From: Bermanella sp034112325
Lineage (GTDB): Bacteria; Pseudomonadota; Gammaproteobacteria; Pseudomonadales; Oceanobacteraceae
Assembly (NCBI GenBank): GCA_034112325.1
Contig: JAWUVO010000067.1
Coordinates: 1 to 32,288 of the forward strand
Direction of reading: 5' to 3'
DNA length: 32,288 bases
Shown here: positions 16,172 through 25,083 of the stretch, piece by piece
How positions within the stretch are numbered: the first letter of the stretch is position 1
Layout: every line of letters starts with the position of its first letter
The notes under the pieces: generated by a model
What the model was told of the DNA's origin: nothing
What the model saw: only the letters and a program-made list of their open reading frames with translations
The model's database searches: none
Translations under genes and position numbers: made by a program

Positions 16172-17242
16172 ATGTTCGGTTGGGGAAAATCTAAAAATAA
16201 GGCAGAAAACCAGCCTTCACAACAAGAAACAGCGCCTCAAATTAACGAAGCCACAGTAAACACCCCTGTAGACTCTGAAAGATCTACTGAGCCAGGCTTT
16301 CTTGCGCGTATAAAAAAAGGCCTTAGCCGTACCCGCTCAGGATTCTCAGAAGGCTTGGGAGATTTACTGCTGGGTAAAAAAGAAATTGATGACGATTTAT
16401 TAGAAGAAATCGAAACTCAATTACTAATGGCAGACCTTGGCGTAGCCGCTACTCAAGATATTATCGCCGACCTAACTGCGCGTACCTCCCGCAAAGAGCT
16501 CAATGACAGCGATGCCTTACTTCATGCTTTAAAACAGCGCATGTCTGAATTGTTAGAGCCTTGTCATCAGCCCTTAGTCATTGACGAAAGCAAAAAGCCA
16601 TACGTGATTTTAATGGTGGGTGTAAACGGCGTAGGTAAAACCACCACAATTGGTAAGATGGCTAAGCGTTTTCAAGCCGACGGTAAATCAGTCATGTTGG
16701 CCGCAGGTGATACCTTTAGGGCCGCTGCTGTAGAACAATTACAAGAATGGGGAGCTCGTAATAAAATTGCGGTAGTTGCTCAGCATACCGGTGCAGATAG
16801 TGCGTCTGTAATATTTGATGCCGTGCAATCAGCTCAAGCCAAAGGTGTCGATATTGTAATAGCCGACACCGCAGGTCGCTTGCAGAATAAAGCGCACTTA
16901 ATGCAAGAATTAGAAAAAGTCGTTCGTGTTATGAAAAAACTAGACGACACCGCACCTCATGAAGTGATGTTGGTATTAGATGCGGGCACCGGTCAAAACG
17001 CGTTAAGCCAAGCTAAAAACTTTCAGCAAGCGGTTGGCGTAACCAGTATTAGTTTAAGCAAATTAGATGGCACTGCAAAAGGTGGTGTTATTTTTGCAAT
17101 TGCCAAAGAACTAGCCTTGCCGGTTCGTTTTATTGGTGTAGGGGAGCAAATTGACGATTTACGCCCATTTGACCGCAATGAATTTATCAACGCCCTATTT
17201 GATGAAGACGAATCATCAATCAATAGAGCTGAAGGCGGTTAG
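16172..17242 (+). CDS. ftsY: Signal recognition particle receptor FtsY
   Basis: The GTPase that docks SRP-ribosome complexes at the inner membrane for co-translational insertion. It is 356 residues long. A short charged N-terminal A region (about 1-60) is followed by the N domain and the G domain: P-loop GVNGVGKTT at 150-158, DTFRAAAVEQL, DTAGRL, and the guanine-specificity segment SKLDGTAKGG. The A region is much shorter than in E. coli (497 residues) and similar to other non-enteric forms. It is first of ftsY-ftsE-ftsX with a 67-base gap to ftsE. Confidence 0.97.
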   Translation: MFGWGKSKNKAENQPSQQETAPQINEATVNTPVDSERSTEPGFLARIKKGLSRTRSGFSEGLGDLLLGKKEIDDDLLEEIETQLLMADLGVAATQDIIADLTARTSRKELNDSDALLHALKQRMSELLEPCHQPLVIDESKKPYVILMVGVNGVGKTTTIGKMAKRFQADGKSVMLAAGDTFRAAAVEQLQEWGARNKIAVVAQHTGADSASVIFDAVQSAQAKGVDIVIADTAGRLQNKAHLMQELEKVVRVMKKLDDTAPHEVMLVLDAGTGQNALSQAKNFQQAVGVTSISLSKLDGTAKGGVIFAIAKELALPVRFIGVGEQIDDLRPFDRNEFINALFDEDESSINRAEGG

Positions 17243-17309
17243 TTAAGATTCAAAAGATTAAGCTCTAACAATAATAAAAGTAGCAATAATAAATACAGAG
17301 GAAGTTACG

Positions 17310-18002
17310 TTGGCGAATGTTCTCTTTGATCACGTAAGTAAAAGCTATCCCGGTGGTCATCAAGCACTAACCGACTTGAGCTTTGAGATTGCCCAAGGTG
17401 AAATGGCATTTTTAACTGGTCACAGTGGCGCAGGTAAAAGTACCCTACTTAAATTGATTATGTTGATGGAAAAAGCCAGTCAAGGCCAAGTGATTATTGA
17501 CGGCGTTAATCTAGCCCGCGTAACTCAACGACAAATTCCTTTTCACCGTCGCCGTGTGGGCGTTGTATTTCAAAACCACCAGTTACTGTTTGATCGTAGC
17601 GTGTTTGAAAATGTGGCGCTGCCGTTGCGCATTAGTGGCTACACCAGCCGAGACTTAGAGCGCCGAGTACGTGCTGCTTTAGATAAAGTGGGACTGCTGA
17701 GTAAAGAAAAACAAAATCCAATTGAATTAAGTGGTGGTGAGCAACAGCGAGTAGGCATTGCCCGTGCAGTAGTTAATAAACCCAGCCTGATTCTAGCCGA
17801 TGAACCAACTGGTAACCTAGACCCCAAGCTTAGTGCTGAAATTATGAACCTGTTTGAACAGTTCAATAATGTTGGTGTGTCGGTGTTAATTGCGTCCCAC
17901 GACCTGGCCTTAATTAATCGCTTACCTCATCGGGTAATTGGATTAAAAGATGGGCGATTAGCGGGTGAACGCGCAGCGGGAGGGTTAGCCGGTGGCAAGT
18001 AA
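17310..18002 (+). CDS. ftsE: Cell-division ATPase FtsE
   Basis: The cytoplasmic ABC ATPase of the FtsEX complex, which activates periplasmic peptidoglycan hydrolysis at the septum. It is 230 residues long. Walker A is GHSGAGKST (Lys43), the ABC signature LSGGEQQR and Walker B LILADEPTGNLD; the H-loop is SHD. The start is TTG at 17310 with AGAGGAAG just upstream. The gene overlaps ftsX by 11 bases, so translation is probably coupled. The C-terminus has a Gly-rich tail (AGERAAGGLAGGK). Confidence 0.97.
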   Translation: MANVLFDHVSKSYPGGHQALTDLSFEIAQGEMAFLTGHSGAGKSTLLKLIMLMEKASQGQVIIDGVNLARVTQRQIPFHRRRVGVVFQNHQLLFDRSVFENVALPLRISGYTSRDLERRVRAALDKVGLLSKEKQNPIELSGGEQQRVGIARAVVNKPSLILADEPTGNLDPKLSAEIMNLFEQFNNVGVSVLIASHDLALINRLPHRVIGLKDGRLAGERAAGGLAGGK

Positions 18003-18987
18003 TCAGTCTAAGCCTGCAAAGCAGTCTGCTAAAAAGCCTGCAAATAAACGCAGCACTATCACAGCCCAGAGTCAGTGGCAGGCCTACATCCAGCATCATA
18101 AGTTAATGGCTGTTGATAGCTTGCAGCGTCTTATGACCTCGTTTGGTTCAAGTTTAATGACCTGGTTGGTGCTGGCCATTGCACTGTCGCTGCCCATGAC
18201 ACTTTATGTATCGCTAGAAAATGTAAAACAATTAAGCCGCACTTGGGACCAAAGCAGTCAGATGAGTGTGTATCTGAAACAAGGAACCATAGACCGTTTT
18301 GCTGCAACAGTGGTAAGTGATTTGCAGTCTTGGCCACAAATTCAAACCGCCGTATACATAAGCCCAGAACAAGCACTTGCTGAATTTACCGACAGCACCG
18401 GTTTAACTGACGTAATTGACGGCCTAGACAGCAACCCACTGCCGGGCGTGATTAGTGTCGTTCCAAGGTTAGCTCAGCAGGATGTGGGCAGACTAGAGCA
18501 ATTAGAACAAAAAATACTGTCTTTAAAACACGTAGAGTCTGTGCAATTAGATTTGCTTTGGGTAAAACGTCTTTATCAGTTTATGGATTTAGGTCAAAGG
18601 TTGGTTTGGGCGTTAGCCGCTTTATTAGGTTTGGCCGTATTGCTGATTATTGGTAATACCATTCGGCTTTCTATAGAGAGTCGACGTGACGAAATTAGAG
18701 TGGTGAAATTGGTGGGCGGAACCGATGCATTTGTACGCCGGCCGTTTTTATATACAGGTATTTGGTTTGGTTTAGGTGGTGGATTAATCGCTTGGGTACT
18801 TTTAAGTGTGGGACTTTATTGGCTCTCTGGACCGGTGGAGCGATTAATTAGTCTTTATGGCAGCGACTTTCAATTACGTGGACTGGGGTTTAGTGATTCT
18901 TTGTTGCTGATTTTTGACGGTGTATTATTAGGTTGGTTAGGCGCTTGGTTAGCCGTGAGTCGTCATTTGAGTCGTATAGAACCATAA
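17992..18987 (+). CDS. ftsX: Cell-division membrane protein FtsX
   Basis: The membrane partner of FtsE. It is 331 residues long, with a basic cytoplasmic N-terminus (about residues 1-40, Lys/Gln/Ser rich), a first membrane span near residues 55-75, a periplasmic domain that would contact a hydrolase activator such as EnvC, and three more spans after about residue 200. The start is GTG at 17992, inside ftsE. IESRRDEIRVVKLVGGTDAFV before the last spans is the standard FtsX core. No terminator separates it from rpoH, so read-through is possible. Confidence 0.96.
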   Translation: MASNQSKPAKQSAKKPANKRSTITAQSQWQAYIQHHKLMAVDSLQRLMTSFGSSLMTWLVLAIALSLPMTLYVSLENVKQLSRTWDQSSQMSVYLKQGTIDRFAATVVSDLQSWPQIQTAVYISPEQALAEFTDSTGLTDVIDGLDSNPLPGVISVVPRLAQQDVGRLEQLEQKILSLKHVESVQLDLLWVKRLYQFMDLGQRLVWALAALLGLAVLLIIGNTIRLSIESRRDEIRVVKLVGGTDAFVRRPFLYTGIWFGLGGGLIAWVLLSVGLYWLSGPVERLISLYGSDFQLRGLGFSDSLLLIFDGVLLGWLGAWLAVSRHLSRIEP

Positions 18988-19080
18988 AAGCCATATTTCT
19001 TGTCATATTAGTGAATAAGGCTATAACTTAAAGCCATCGTTCAGCACATGAGACATTGATTTGCATTAAAAACAGCAAAT

Positions 19081-19108
19081 GGAACCTTTTATGGTATTGG
19101 CGCTCTAA
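19081..19108 (+). promoter_or_regulatory. Sigma-E/AlgU-type promoter of rpoH
   Basis: GGAACCT (19081-19087) and TCTAA (19104-19108) are separated by 16 bases. This is close to the extracytoplasmic sigma consensus GAACTT-N16-TCTGA used upstream of rpoH in E. coli and in Pseudomonas. The match is one mismatch in each element. Confidence 0.55.
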
Positions 19109-19125
19109 AATCTCAGTGCTACACT
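19097..19125 (+). promoter_or_regulatory. Overlapping sigma-70 promoter candidate of rpoH
   Basis: TTGGCG (19097-19102) and TACACT (19120-19125) are separated by exactly 17 bases, 45 bases before the rpoH ATG. Both hexamers are partial matches. Confidence 0.4.
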
Positions 19126-19170
19126 GATACCACAGTTAATAGTCGAATTAATTACATTAAACGGAGAAGT

Positions 19171-20043
19171 ATGAACATGAGCACAAGCTTAATGGTCCCT
19201 AACATCGCAAGCCTGACGCCAGGTCGTGACCTAGACGGTTACTTAAACGCGATTGGCGGCATTGCTGTGTTAACTGCCGATGAAGAAAAAGCATTGGCAG
19301 ATCGTTTATACTACGAAGAAGATTTAGATGCGGCACAACACCTTGTTGTCTCTCATCTGCGCTTTGTAGTTCACATAGCTAAAAGCTACAGCGGTTATGG
19401 ATTGAATCAATCTGACCTAATCCAAGAAGGCAATGTTGGCCTAATGAAAGCGGTTAAGCGATTTAACCCCGAAGTAGGTGTTCGCCTAGTAAGCTTTGCA
19501 GTTCATTGGATCAAAGCCGAAATGCACGAATTTATTCTTAAAAACTGGCGCATAGTAAAAGTGGCCACCACCAAAGCCCAGCGTAAATTATTTTTTAACC
19601 TGCGCAGTACTAAAAAGAAAATGGGTTGGTTAAATGAATCAGAGGCGCAAACCATTGCCGACGACCTTGGTGTGGCGTTAAGGGATGTGCAGGAAATGGA
19701 AGGTCGAATGACCGCCCACGACAGCACATTTGATAGCCCAGTATCCGACGATGATGACGCCGCTTATCAAGCTCCCGTTAACTACATCGAAGATCACAGC
19801 TATGACCCAGCTGCTGCTATCGAAAACGCAGACTATGCAGAAGACGCTTCGTCACGCTTACAAAACGCAATGTCTGAGTTAGACGAGCGTAGTCGTGACA
19901 TTATTATGCGACGTTGGTTGTCAGATCAAAAATCTACTTTGCATGAACTTGCGGCAGAATATGGTGTGTCGGCTGAACGAATTCGACAGCTAGAAAAAAA
20001 CGCTATGAACAAGGTGAAAGGATTAATTGGGGAAGTGGCTTAA
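19171..20043 (+). CDS. rpoH: RNA polymerase sigma factor RpoH (sigma-32)
   Basis: The heat-shock sigma factor, 290 residues long. Region 2 holds HLVVSHLRFVVHIAKSYSGYG and QSDLIQEGNVGLMKAVKRF. The RpoH box just after region 2.4 (KATTKAQRKLFFNLRS here in the form VATTKAQRKLFFNLR) is diagnostic. Region 4 ends with LHELAAEYGVSAERIRQLEK for -35 recognition. The start ATG at 19171 has GGAGAA before it; a second ATG two codons on is possible. An ECF-type and a sigma-70-type promoter candidate lie upstream, and a strong terminator lies downstream, giving it its own transcription unit behind ftsYEX. Confidence 0.97.
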   Translation: MNMSTSLMVPNIASLTPGRDLDGYLNAIGGIAVLTADEEKALADRLYYEEDLDAAQHLVVSHLRFVVHIAKSYSGYGLNQSDLIQEGNVGLMKAVKRFNPEVGVRLVSFAVHWIKAEMHEFILKNWRIVKVATTKAQRKLFFNLRSTKKKMGWLNESEAQTIADDLGVALRDVQEMEGRMTAHDSTFDSPVSDDDDAAYQAPVNYIEDHSYDPAAAIENADYAEDASSRLQNAMSELDERSRDIIMRRWLSDQKSTLHELAAEYGVSAERIRQLEKNAMNKVKGLIGEVA

Positions 20044-20075
20044 TAGCCCGTTTTCAATTCTTTTAATTACTATAT

Positions 20076-20101
20076 AAAAAAGCGGCTTAGGCCGCTTTTT
20101 T
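20076..20101 (+). terminator. Intrinsic terminator of rpoH
   Basis: AAAAAAGCGGC, loop TTAG, then GCCGCTTTTTT: a GC stem flanked by A and T runs, 33 bases after the stop. Confidence 0.9.
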
Positions 20102-20182
20102 ATTGTTTGTTAGTGTCCCGTCGTGAAATAAGTTCAATCCTCATACCTTGATTTATTGAGTTAAATCCGTATCGTTCCAAAT

Positions 20183-20566
20183 ATGAAAAGTCATACGTTA
20201 ATATTATCTTTAGGGTCTATCTATGGCGGCTTAAGCGTTGCCATAGGCGCTTTTGCAGCCCACGGTTTGAAGCATGTGTTAGACGCTAAAGCCTTGTCGT
20301 GGATAGAAACGGCCGCTCACTATCAAATAGTCCATGCCGTGGCACTACTAATACTGGGTTTTGCTGTGAAGCAATGGCCCAATTGGAAGGGACTCCAAAT
20401 AGCTGGATACAGCTTTAGCGTAGGAATTTTGCTTTTTAGTGGCAGTTTGTACCTTATGGCCGCGACCCAGATTAAAGCTTTGGGTATAATCACGCCTATT
20501 GGCGGAGTAGCTTTTTTAATTGGCTGGGCTTTCCTGCTTTATGCGGCCCTTCGCGATACCGAATAA
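20183..20566 (+). CDS. DUF423 small membrane protein (YgdD-like)
   Basis: A 127-residue inner-membrane protein with four hydrophobic segments. GGLSVAIGAFAAHGLKHVL near the N-terminus, then TAAHYQIVHAVALL and the C-terminal GGVAFLIGWAFLLYAAL are the conserved features of DUF423. The function of the family is unknown. No clear Shine-Dalgarno sequence is seen before the ATG. It is followed after 18 bases by trmB, so the two may be co-transcribed. Confidence 0.92.
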   Translation: MKSHTLILSLGSIYGGLSVAIGAFAAHGLKHVLDAKALSWIETAAHYQIVHAVALLILGFAVKQWPNWKGLQIAGYSFSVGILLFSGSLYLMAATQIKALGIITPIGGVAFLIGWAFLLYAALRDTE

Positions 20567-20584
20567 AACCATTAGAGAGTAGAC

Positions 20585-21379
20585 ATGTCAGAAAATGATT
20601 CTAACGAACTTGAAGAATCTGCCGTTCCAGTTAACAAAAACTCTGACGATGCGCCAAACGAGAGCGTACAGCGAGATGAATCTGGCGTTCCAGTAGGCGT
20701 ACAATATGCCAAACGTATTAAGTCGTTTGTGATACGTGCAGGGCGTATGAGCACAGATCAGCGAGATTTGTACGCACAACACTATGCCGAGAAAGGATTA
20801 AAGCTAGAGCACGGTATGTTGGACTACCAAGCTGTATTTGGAAATAATAATCCAGTAGTTTTAGAAGTGGGTTTTGGTATGGGAAAAAGCTTGGTAGAAA
20901 TGTGTCAAGCCAACCCAAATTTAAACTATATAGGGGTTGAAGTGCATACTCCGGGTGTTGCAAAATTGCTTCGTGATGCAGCCGATTTTGGGGTTGAAAA
21001 CTTACGAGTATATGAGGTTGATGCCATCGAGATTTTAGCGCATTGCATCCCTGATGATTCGTTGCACACAATGCAATTATTTTTCCCAGACCCTTGGCAC
21101 AAAGCTCGACATAATAAACGTCGGATTTTAACCGGTGATTTTGCCGAGACTATACGTAAAAAGCTGGCTATAGACGGTACCTTTCATATGGCTACCGACT
21201 GGGAACATTATGCCGAGCAAATGTTAGAAGTAATGGAAGCAGCACCTGGTTATGAAAATATAGCGGGTAAGGGTAGCTACCATCCGCGCCCTGAATTTAG
21301 ACCATTAACAAAATTTGAAAACCGTGGTGAAAAACTTGGCCATGGGGTTTGGGATTTAATTTATAAAAAAGTAAATTAA
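20585..21379 (+). CDS. trmB: tRNA (guanine(46)-N(7))-methyltransferase
   Basis: An S-adenosylmethionine-dependent enzyme that makes m7G46 in tRNA variable loops. It is 264 residues long. An acidic, probably disordered N-terminal extension (about residues 1-40) is followed by RIKSFVIRAGRMS, the SAM motif LEVGFGMGKSLVEM (about 93-106) and the TrmB signature FFPDPWHKARHNKRR (about 166-180). The C-terminal RPLTKFENRGEKLGHGVWDL segment is also typical. It follows the DUF423 gene closely and precedes a PA4642-like gene by 50 bases. Confidence 0.97.
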   Translation: MSENDSNELEESAVPVNKNSDDAPNESVQRDESGVPVGVQYAKRIKSFVIRAGRMSTDQRDLYAQHYAEKGLKLEHGMLDYQAVFGNNNPVVLEVGFGMGKSLVEMCQANPNLNYIGVEVHTPGVAKLLRDAADFGVENLRVYEVDAIEILAHCIPDDSLHTMQLFFPDPWHKARHNKRRILTGDFAETIRKKLAIDGTFHMATDWEHYAEQMLEVMEAAPGYENIAGKGSYHPRPEFRPLTKFENRGEKLGHGVWDLIYKKVN

Positions 21380-21429
21380 TCTTTTGAAATGTAATTCGTT
21401 AAAGAATAAAAAATTGATAGGAAAAAACT

Positions 21430-21726
21430 ATGTCGTTAAAAAAAGATAAAGAAAAAGTATTTGGTGGCGAGTGGACTGAAGACAGCATGCGTTTTTTCTT
21501 AGAAAGCGAAAGCTATGATAATACCGATGTAGACTACATTAATATTATGAAAGCTTATCAGCATATGACGGCTGAAACCTTTGCTGAATTTATTGATTTT
21601 TTCAAAACTGAAGGCCATAACGTAAACGCTAAAAACCTCGAGGGTGAAAGCGCTGTTAGTGTGATTGGCTCTCATGCACCTGGAAAGCCATATGCTCAAG
21701 CGTTAGCAGCGGCTGGAGCGGTCTAA
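21430..21726 (+). CDS. Small conserved protein, PA4642-family-like
   Basis: A 98-residue acidic soluble protein opening with MSLKKDKEKVFGGEWTEDSM and ending with GSHAPGKPYAQALAAAGAV. It resembles a small family named after Pseudomonas PA4642, which has no known function; I recall this from memory and could not check it. No metal site, signal or membrane segment is visible. GATAGGAAAAAACT precedes the ATG, giving a usable ribosome site. It lies at the end of the DUF423-trmB run, with a strong terminator behind it. Confidence 0.75.
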   Translation: MSLKKDKEKVFGGEWTEDSMRFFLESESYDNTDVDYINIMKAYQHMTAETFAEFIDFFKTEGHNVNAKNLEGESAVSVIGSHAPGKPYAQALAAAGAV

Positions 21727-21758
21727 CGGTTATCTAATATTGATAAATTGTGTGGCAT

Positions 21759-21798
21759 AAAAAAGCGAGCTTGGATGTGATTCAGGCTCGCTTTTTTT
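21759..21798. terminator. Bidirectional intrinsic terminator after the PA4642-like gene
   Basis: AAAAAGCGAGC and GCTCGCTTTTT pair perfectly around a 15-base loop, with A-run and T-run tails. It sits between converging genes. Confidence 0.85.
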
Positions 21799-21839
21799 GG
21801 TTTGGGTCATAACAATAGTAAATAACTTACATGTTATTG

Positions 21840-23186
21840 TTAATTGCCAATCGATTTCTCTTGTTTGCTAATAACGCCTTCCACATAAGACGCACCATTG
21901 TGCGAGAAGTCAGATAATAAGTCAGAAATGGTATCGATTAGGCTGTTAAAGCCTTGCTCGCCAGACTGCTCTTTAACTATCTCAATTAGTTGATTTTTTA
22001 CCTCAAGATTAGAATATTCAATACTTGGGTCACTAATAAACTTAGCTGGCATGGTTAGGTCAATCATATTGTTTATGTGCTCAGCTTTTCCATATGGCGT
22101 GGCAGAAAAAACGCCTACTATGTCTGAATCTTTATACACTCGAATTTCTTCAGGGACATGAAGCGCTTTTAGTGTTTGGTGATCGTGATTACCTTCAAGT
22201 AAGGCTTTGGTCATTACCAAACTTTGAAAATCTTCTAACACTGTGTGCCTATTTGAAACGAGTTGAGTGGCTTCTCGCTGTGCTTTTGGAAAACCAGCTA
22301 AACCTAATACTCCAGGTAGTATAGTTTCAAGAGTACTGTTTCCGGGTACGGGTGTTATATGATATGGGTTAGAGAAGTCGCCAATGTAATGCATCCCCCA
22401 ACCCATAAAGCGCCATCCCCAATAGTCGTTACCATTTTCAAAGGCGAACTCTGCAAGCTGTTTAAATAACTGAATGCGATATTCAGGATAGGTTTCTTTT
22501 AAAAATGCACCTAATGAGTAAAGCATCGCAGACTCGTGATAAAAGCCCATATGGAAAGGAGCTTGAGTACCATATTCTAAGTTAGCGTTGCCAAAAGGCT
22601 GTGGACCAAAACCATATTCAAGACCGTAGTCAGTATTATTATCAGTGAATAAGCCTATGTCTAAACCATGATCTGGCTCGTCGTTAGCACTGGTTGCAAC
22701 ATCTATAGGCGCTACCATACCGCCAGCCTTTAACTGAACTAATTGCACGCTGTCTAAATAAGTTACGTCTTTAAATACGGTTATATCTTGCGGTGCGATA
22801 GCTGCGGCTGTACGTTTATCGCCAGGTAATAGCTGCAGGTACAAAGGCATTTTTAAATGAGGATTAATACGAATGGCTTGTGTAAAACGTTTTCGAATAG
22901 TGCTCGCATCGCCTGTAGCTTTAAAAGCAAGAGCATCTGGTCTAGGCGCATAATGCCATAATGTAGATCGCATGTTTATTTCTTGCTTAGCCAAAAAGGT
23001 TTCTAGTTTATTTTCGTTGGCTATTAAAAAAGACTCAATACTCTCTACTTTAACGGGCTCTGCATTTTTGACTGCAGGCATAGAGGCTAACAATGCTTGG
23101 CTTACCACGGTATGGTTTGACCACGAAAGCACTGGCATAGCTGCAGCGCTCAGTGATACCAATAAAAGCGATTTTATTATTTTCAT
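21840..23186 (-). CDS. Secreted P1-nuclease / zinc-phospholipase C fold protein
   Basis: A 448-residue exported protein. The signal peptide covers residues 1-21 with a cleavage site VLS|W, so the mature chain would begin with Trp22, as required in the P1 nuclease/zinc-dependent phospholipase C superfamily, where the N-terminal Trp binds zinc. His25 follows. HYIGDFSNPYH gives His266, Asp270 and His276, with the +4/+6 spacing of B. cereus PLC (118, 122, 128) and P1 (116, 120, 126). NRHTVLED gives His314 and Glu318 (HxxxE, like 142/146). It is longer than either prototype (245-270 residues). Substrate, lipid or nucleic acid, is not determined. It lies 104 bases downstream of the algR-like gene, same strand. 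Confidence 0.78.
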   Translation of the reverse strand: MKIIKSLLLVSLSAAAMPVLSWSNHTVVSQALLASMPAVKNAEPVKVESIESFLIANENKLETFLAKQEINMRSTLWHYAPRPDALAFKATGDASTIRKRFTQAIRINPHLKMPLYLQLLPGDKRTAAAIAPQDITVFKDVTYLDSVQLVQLKAGGMVAPIDVATSANDEPDHGLDIGLFTDNNTDYGLEYGFGPQPFGNANLEYGTQAPFHMGFYHESAMLYSLGAFLKETYPEYRIQLFKQLAEFAFENGNDYWGWRFMGWGMHYIGDFSNPYHITPVPGNSTLETILPGVLGLAGFPKAQREATQLVSNRHTVLEDFQSLVMTKALLEGNHDHQTLKALHVPEEIRVYKDSDIVGVFSATPYGKAEHINNMIDLTMPAKFISDPSIEYSNLEVKNQLIEIVKEQSGEQGFNSLIDTISDLLSDFSHNGASYVEGVISKQEKSIGN

Positions 23187-23290
23187 TTCAGGAATCGTTC
23201 ATCAACATATTTGAGTTACACCATACAGATAATTTTAAGGCGTTAATATGACAAATTGAGCGAATAGTGTATCTTTTTAGCCCCGCTTAT

Positions 23291-24013
23291 TTATAAACCT
23301 TTTATCAGTTTTCTTACACCAGCTACGTGACGTCTAGAAATAGCAATTTGCTGGTCATAGCCATTTAGTGTTAATAAATAGCCGCCATCATCGTTTTTTT
23401 CAAAACCGCTAATGGCTTTAATCGCTACAAGTGCATTTCGATGGACCCGAACAAAAACACCTTCAAATTCATCTTCTAATTCCTTTAAAGGCTCATCAAT
23501 TAACAACTCACCCAGCTTATGAAATACAGAAATATATTTTTGGTCAGCTCTAAATAAAATAATATTTTCAATAGGGATAAGTTCTAGTCCCTGATGGGAC
23601 TTGGCACTGATATGGCTGCGGCACGAATTGCCATTTAGCGATTGAGCTTGTACTTTGTTGAGTTTACCTAACTTAGATAATGCATTCCTTAGTTCCTCTA
23701 AACGCACAGGCTTTAGTAAGTAGCCTACTGCTTGCACATCAAATGCTTGAATAGCGTACTCATCGAAAGCGGTAGTAAAAATAATAGCTGGCGGAGTGTC
23801 TAATTGGCTAATATGCTGTGCCGCTTCTAAGCCGTTCATTGCCGGCATTTGTATATCCATAAGCACCACATCAGGAGCAAATTTTTCAATCTCCTCAATT
23901 GCTTCAATACCGTTACCGGCTTCACTTACCACCTCGCCTAGCTGAGCGTTATTTATAAAACGAATTAGACGTGTGCGTGCTAAGGGCTCGTCATCAACAA
24001 TTATTATTTTCAT
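23291..24013 (-). CDS. algR: LytTR response regulator, AlgR-like
   Basis: A 240-residue regulator. The receiver domain (1-120) has acidic pocket Asp7/Asp8, phosphoacceptor Asp53 in VVLMDIQMPAMNG and the switch Thr in IFTTAFDEYA. The C-terminal LytTR DNA-binding domain includes IILFRADQKYISVFH, VRVHRNALV and ISRRHVAGVRKLI. P. aeruginosa AlgR (248 residues, Asp54) controls type IV pili, alginate and virulence, and its gene also lies between fimS and a downstream gene. Its start overlaps the fimS stop by four bases (ATGA). In Pseudomonas hemC follows; here the PLC-fold gene does. Exact regulon equivalence is not proven. Confidence 0.87.
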   Translation of the reverse strand: MKIIIVDDEPLARTRLIRFINNAQLGEVVSEAGNGIEAIEEIEKFAPDVVLMDIQMPAMNGLEAAQHISQLDTPPAIIFTTAFDEYAIQAFDVQAVGYLLKPVRLEELRNALSKLGKLNKVQAQSLNGNSCRSHISAKSHQGLELIPIENIILFRADQKYISVFHKLGELLIDEPLKELEDEFEGVFVRVHRNALVAIKAISGFEKNDDGGYLLTLNGYDQQIAISRRHVAGVRKLIKGL

Positions 24014-25083
24014 AGATTTATGCTGGCCGTATTAGGGTACTCAATAGTAATAATAAACTGATCAGAATTTAATTGGGTGGTCATTAATACACTCTCTCCA
24101 TAAAGTGCTTGTAATCGGTGACGGATATTCTCAAGTGCCATTTGATTACCAGATTCTTTTTGCGCGCTGTTGGCTTTAACTTTTATCGGTGTGTCGCTGA
24201 TAGGGTTGCTGACCTGTAAAAAAACCCTATTATTTTCAGTATTCATATCTACCTTCACTGTACCACCATTGGTGCGCGAAGAAATACCGTGATGAATGGC
24301 ATTTTCGATGAGAGGTTGTAATGTTAATAATGGGATTCTAGTAGCGTTTGCGGCTCTAATATTCCAGTCAACCTTCAAGCGATCACCTAATCGGATTTGT
24401 TCAATATTCACATATTTTCGACACAGATCCAGTTCTTGCTTTAGGCTAACCTCACTTCCTGCTTCTTTTAAGCTAGCCCTAAACAGCTCGCTTAAATCCT
24501 CCACTGCTTGCTCGGCTTTGTCGGGGTCCACATGAATAAGGCTAGCAATAATGTTCATACTGTTGAATAAAAAATGCGGCCTAATGCGGCTATGTAAGGC
24601 TTGGATTCGCGACTGCAGTTCGCTGCGGGCACGCAGGCGACTTTCCATTTGTACAAAAAAATAATGCAGCAACAAAGACGCTAAGATCGCTGAGATAAGT
24701 TGATTTTTAAGGATCCAGTCCCAACCTAAATTTTCGTATAAAAAGTACTGGAAGCCCCATTTAGTAAGTAGGCTTAAAGTTAAATTACACAGTAAAATTA
24801 CCGAAAAGCTAATGGCGGCTAATTTATTAAAACTCATGTGGGCTAAATGTAATCGCAATCGGCATAGGCTTGCAGCGCAGACTAACACCATCCACTGAAT
24901 GTACAGCGATAATAAGCCAAATTGCTCCCAGCTAAAATCTAACGCGCCACTGGATAATAGTGTTATGACAATGACCAGTGCTTCGCTAAACAGAATCACC
25001 CACAGCGCACTTCGGCCTTGGCACAGCTCAGGAATTAAGTCTTTTGGGTCGATTGAACCTTGGCTAAAAGATGTCTGTGACAT
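24010..25083 (-). CDS. algZ: LytS/FimS-like sensor histidine kinase (AlgZ)
   Basis: A 357-residue membrane sensor with four hydrophobic spans (about residues 25-140) and no large periplasmic loop. The His_kinase (LytS) domain follows: His170 in IRPHFLFNSMN is the phosphorylation site. N-box LQPLIENAIHHGI and a G-box-like region ALENIRHRLQALYG form the ATP lid, so catalytic ATPase features look present. It is the partner of the overlapping AlgR-like regulator (ATGA junction). It is divergent from argH over a 241-base gap, the same arrangement as P. aeruginosa fimS/algZ and argH. The signal is unknown. Confidence 0.87.
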   Translation of the reverse strand: MSQTSFSQGSIDPKDLIPELCQGRSALWVILFSEALVIVITLLSSGALDFSWEQFGLLSLYIQWMVLVCAASLCRLRLHLAHMSFNKLAAISFSVILLCNLTLSLLTKWGFQYFLYENLGWDWILKNQLISAILASLLLHYFFVQMESRLRARSELQSRIQALHSRIRPHFLFNSMNIIASLIHVDPDKAEQAVEDLSELFRASLKEAGSEVSLKQELDLCRKYVNIEQIRLGDRLKVDWNIRAANATRIPLLTLQPLIENAIHHGISSRTNGGTVKVDMNTENNRVFLQVSNPISDTPIKVKANSAQKESGNQMALENIRHRLQALYGESVLMTTQLNSDQFIITIEYPNTASINL

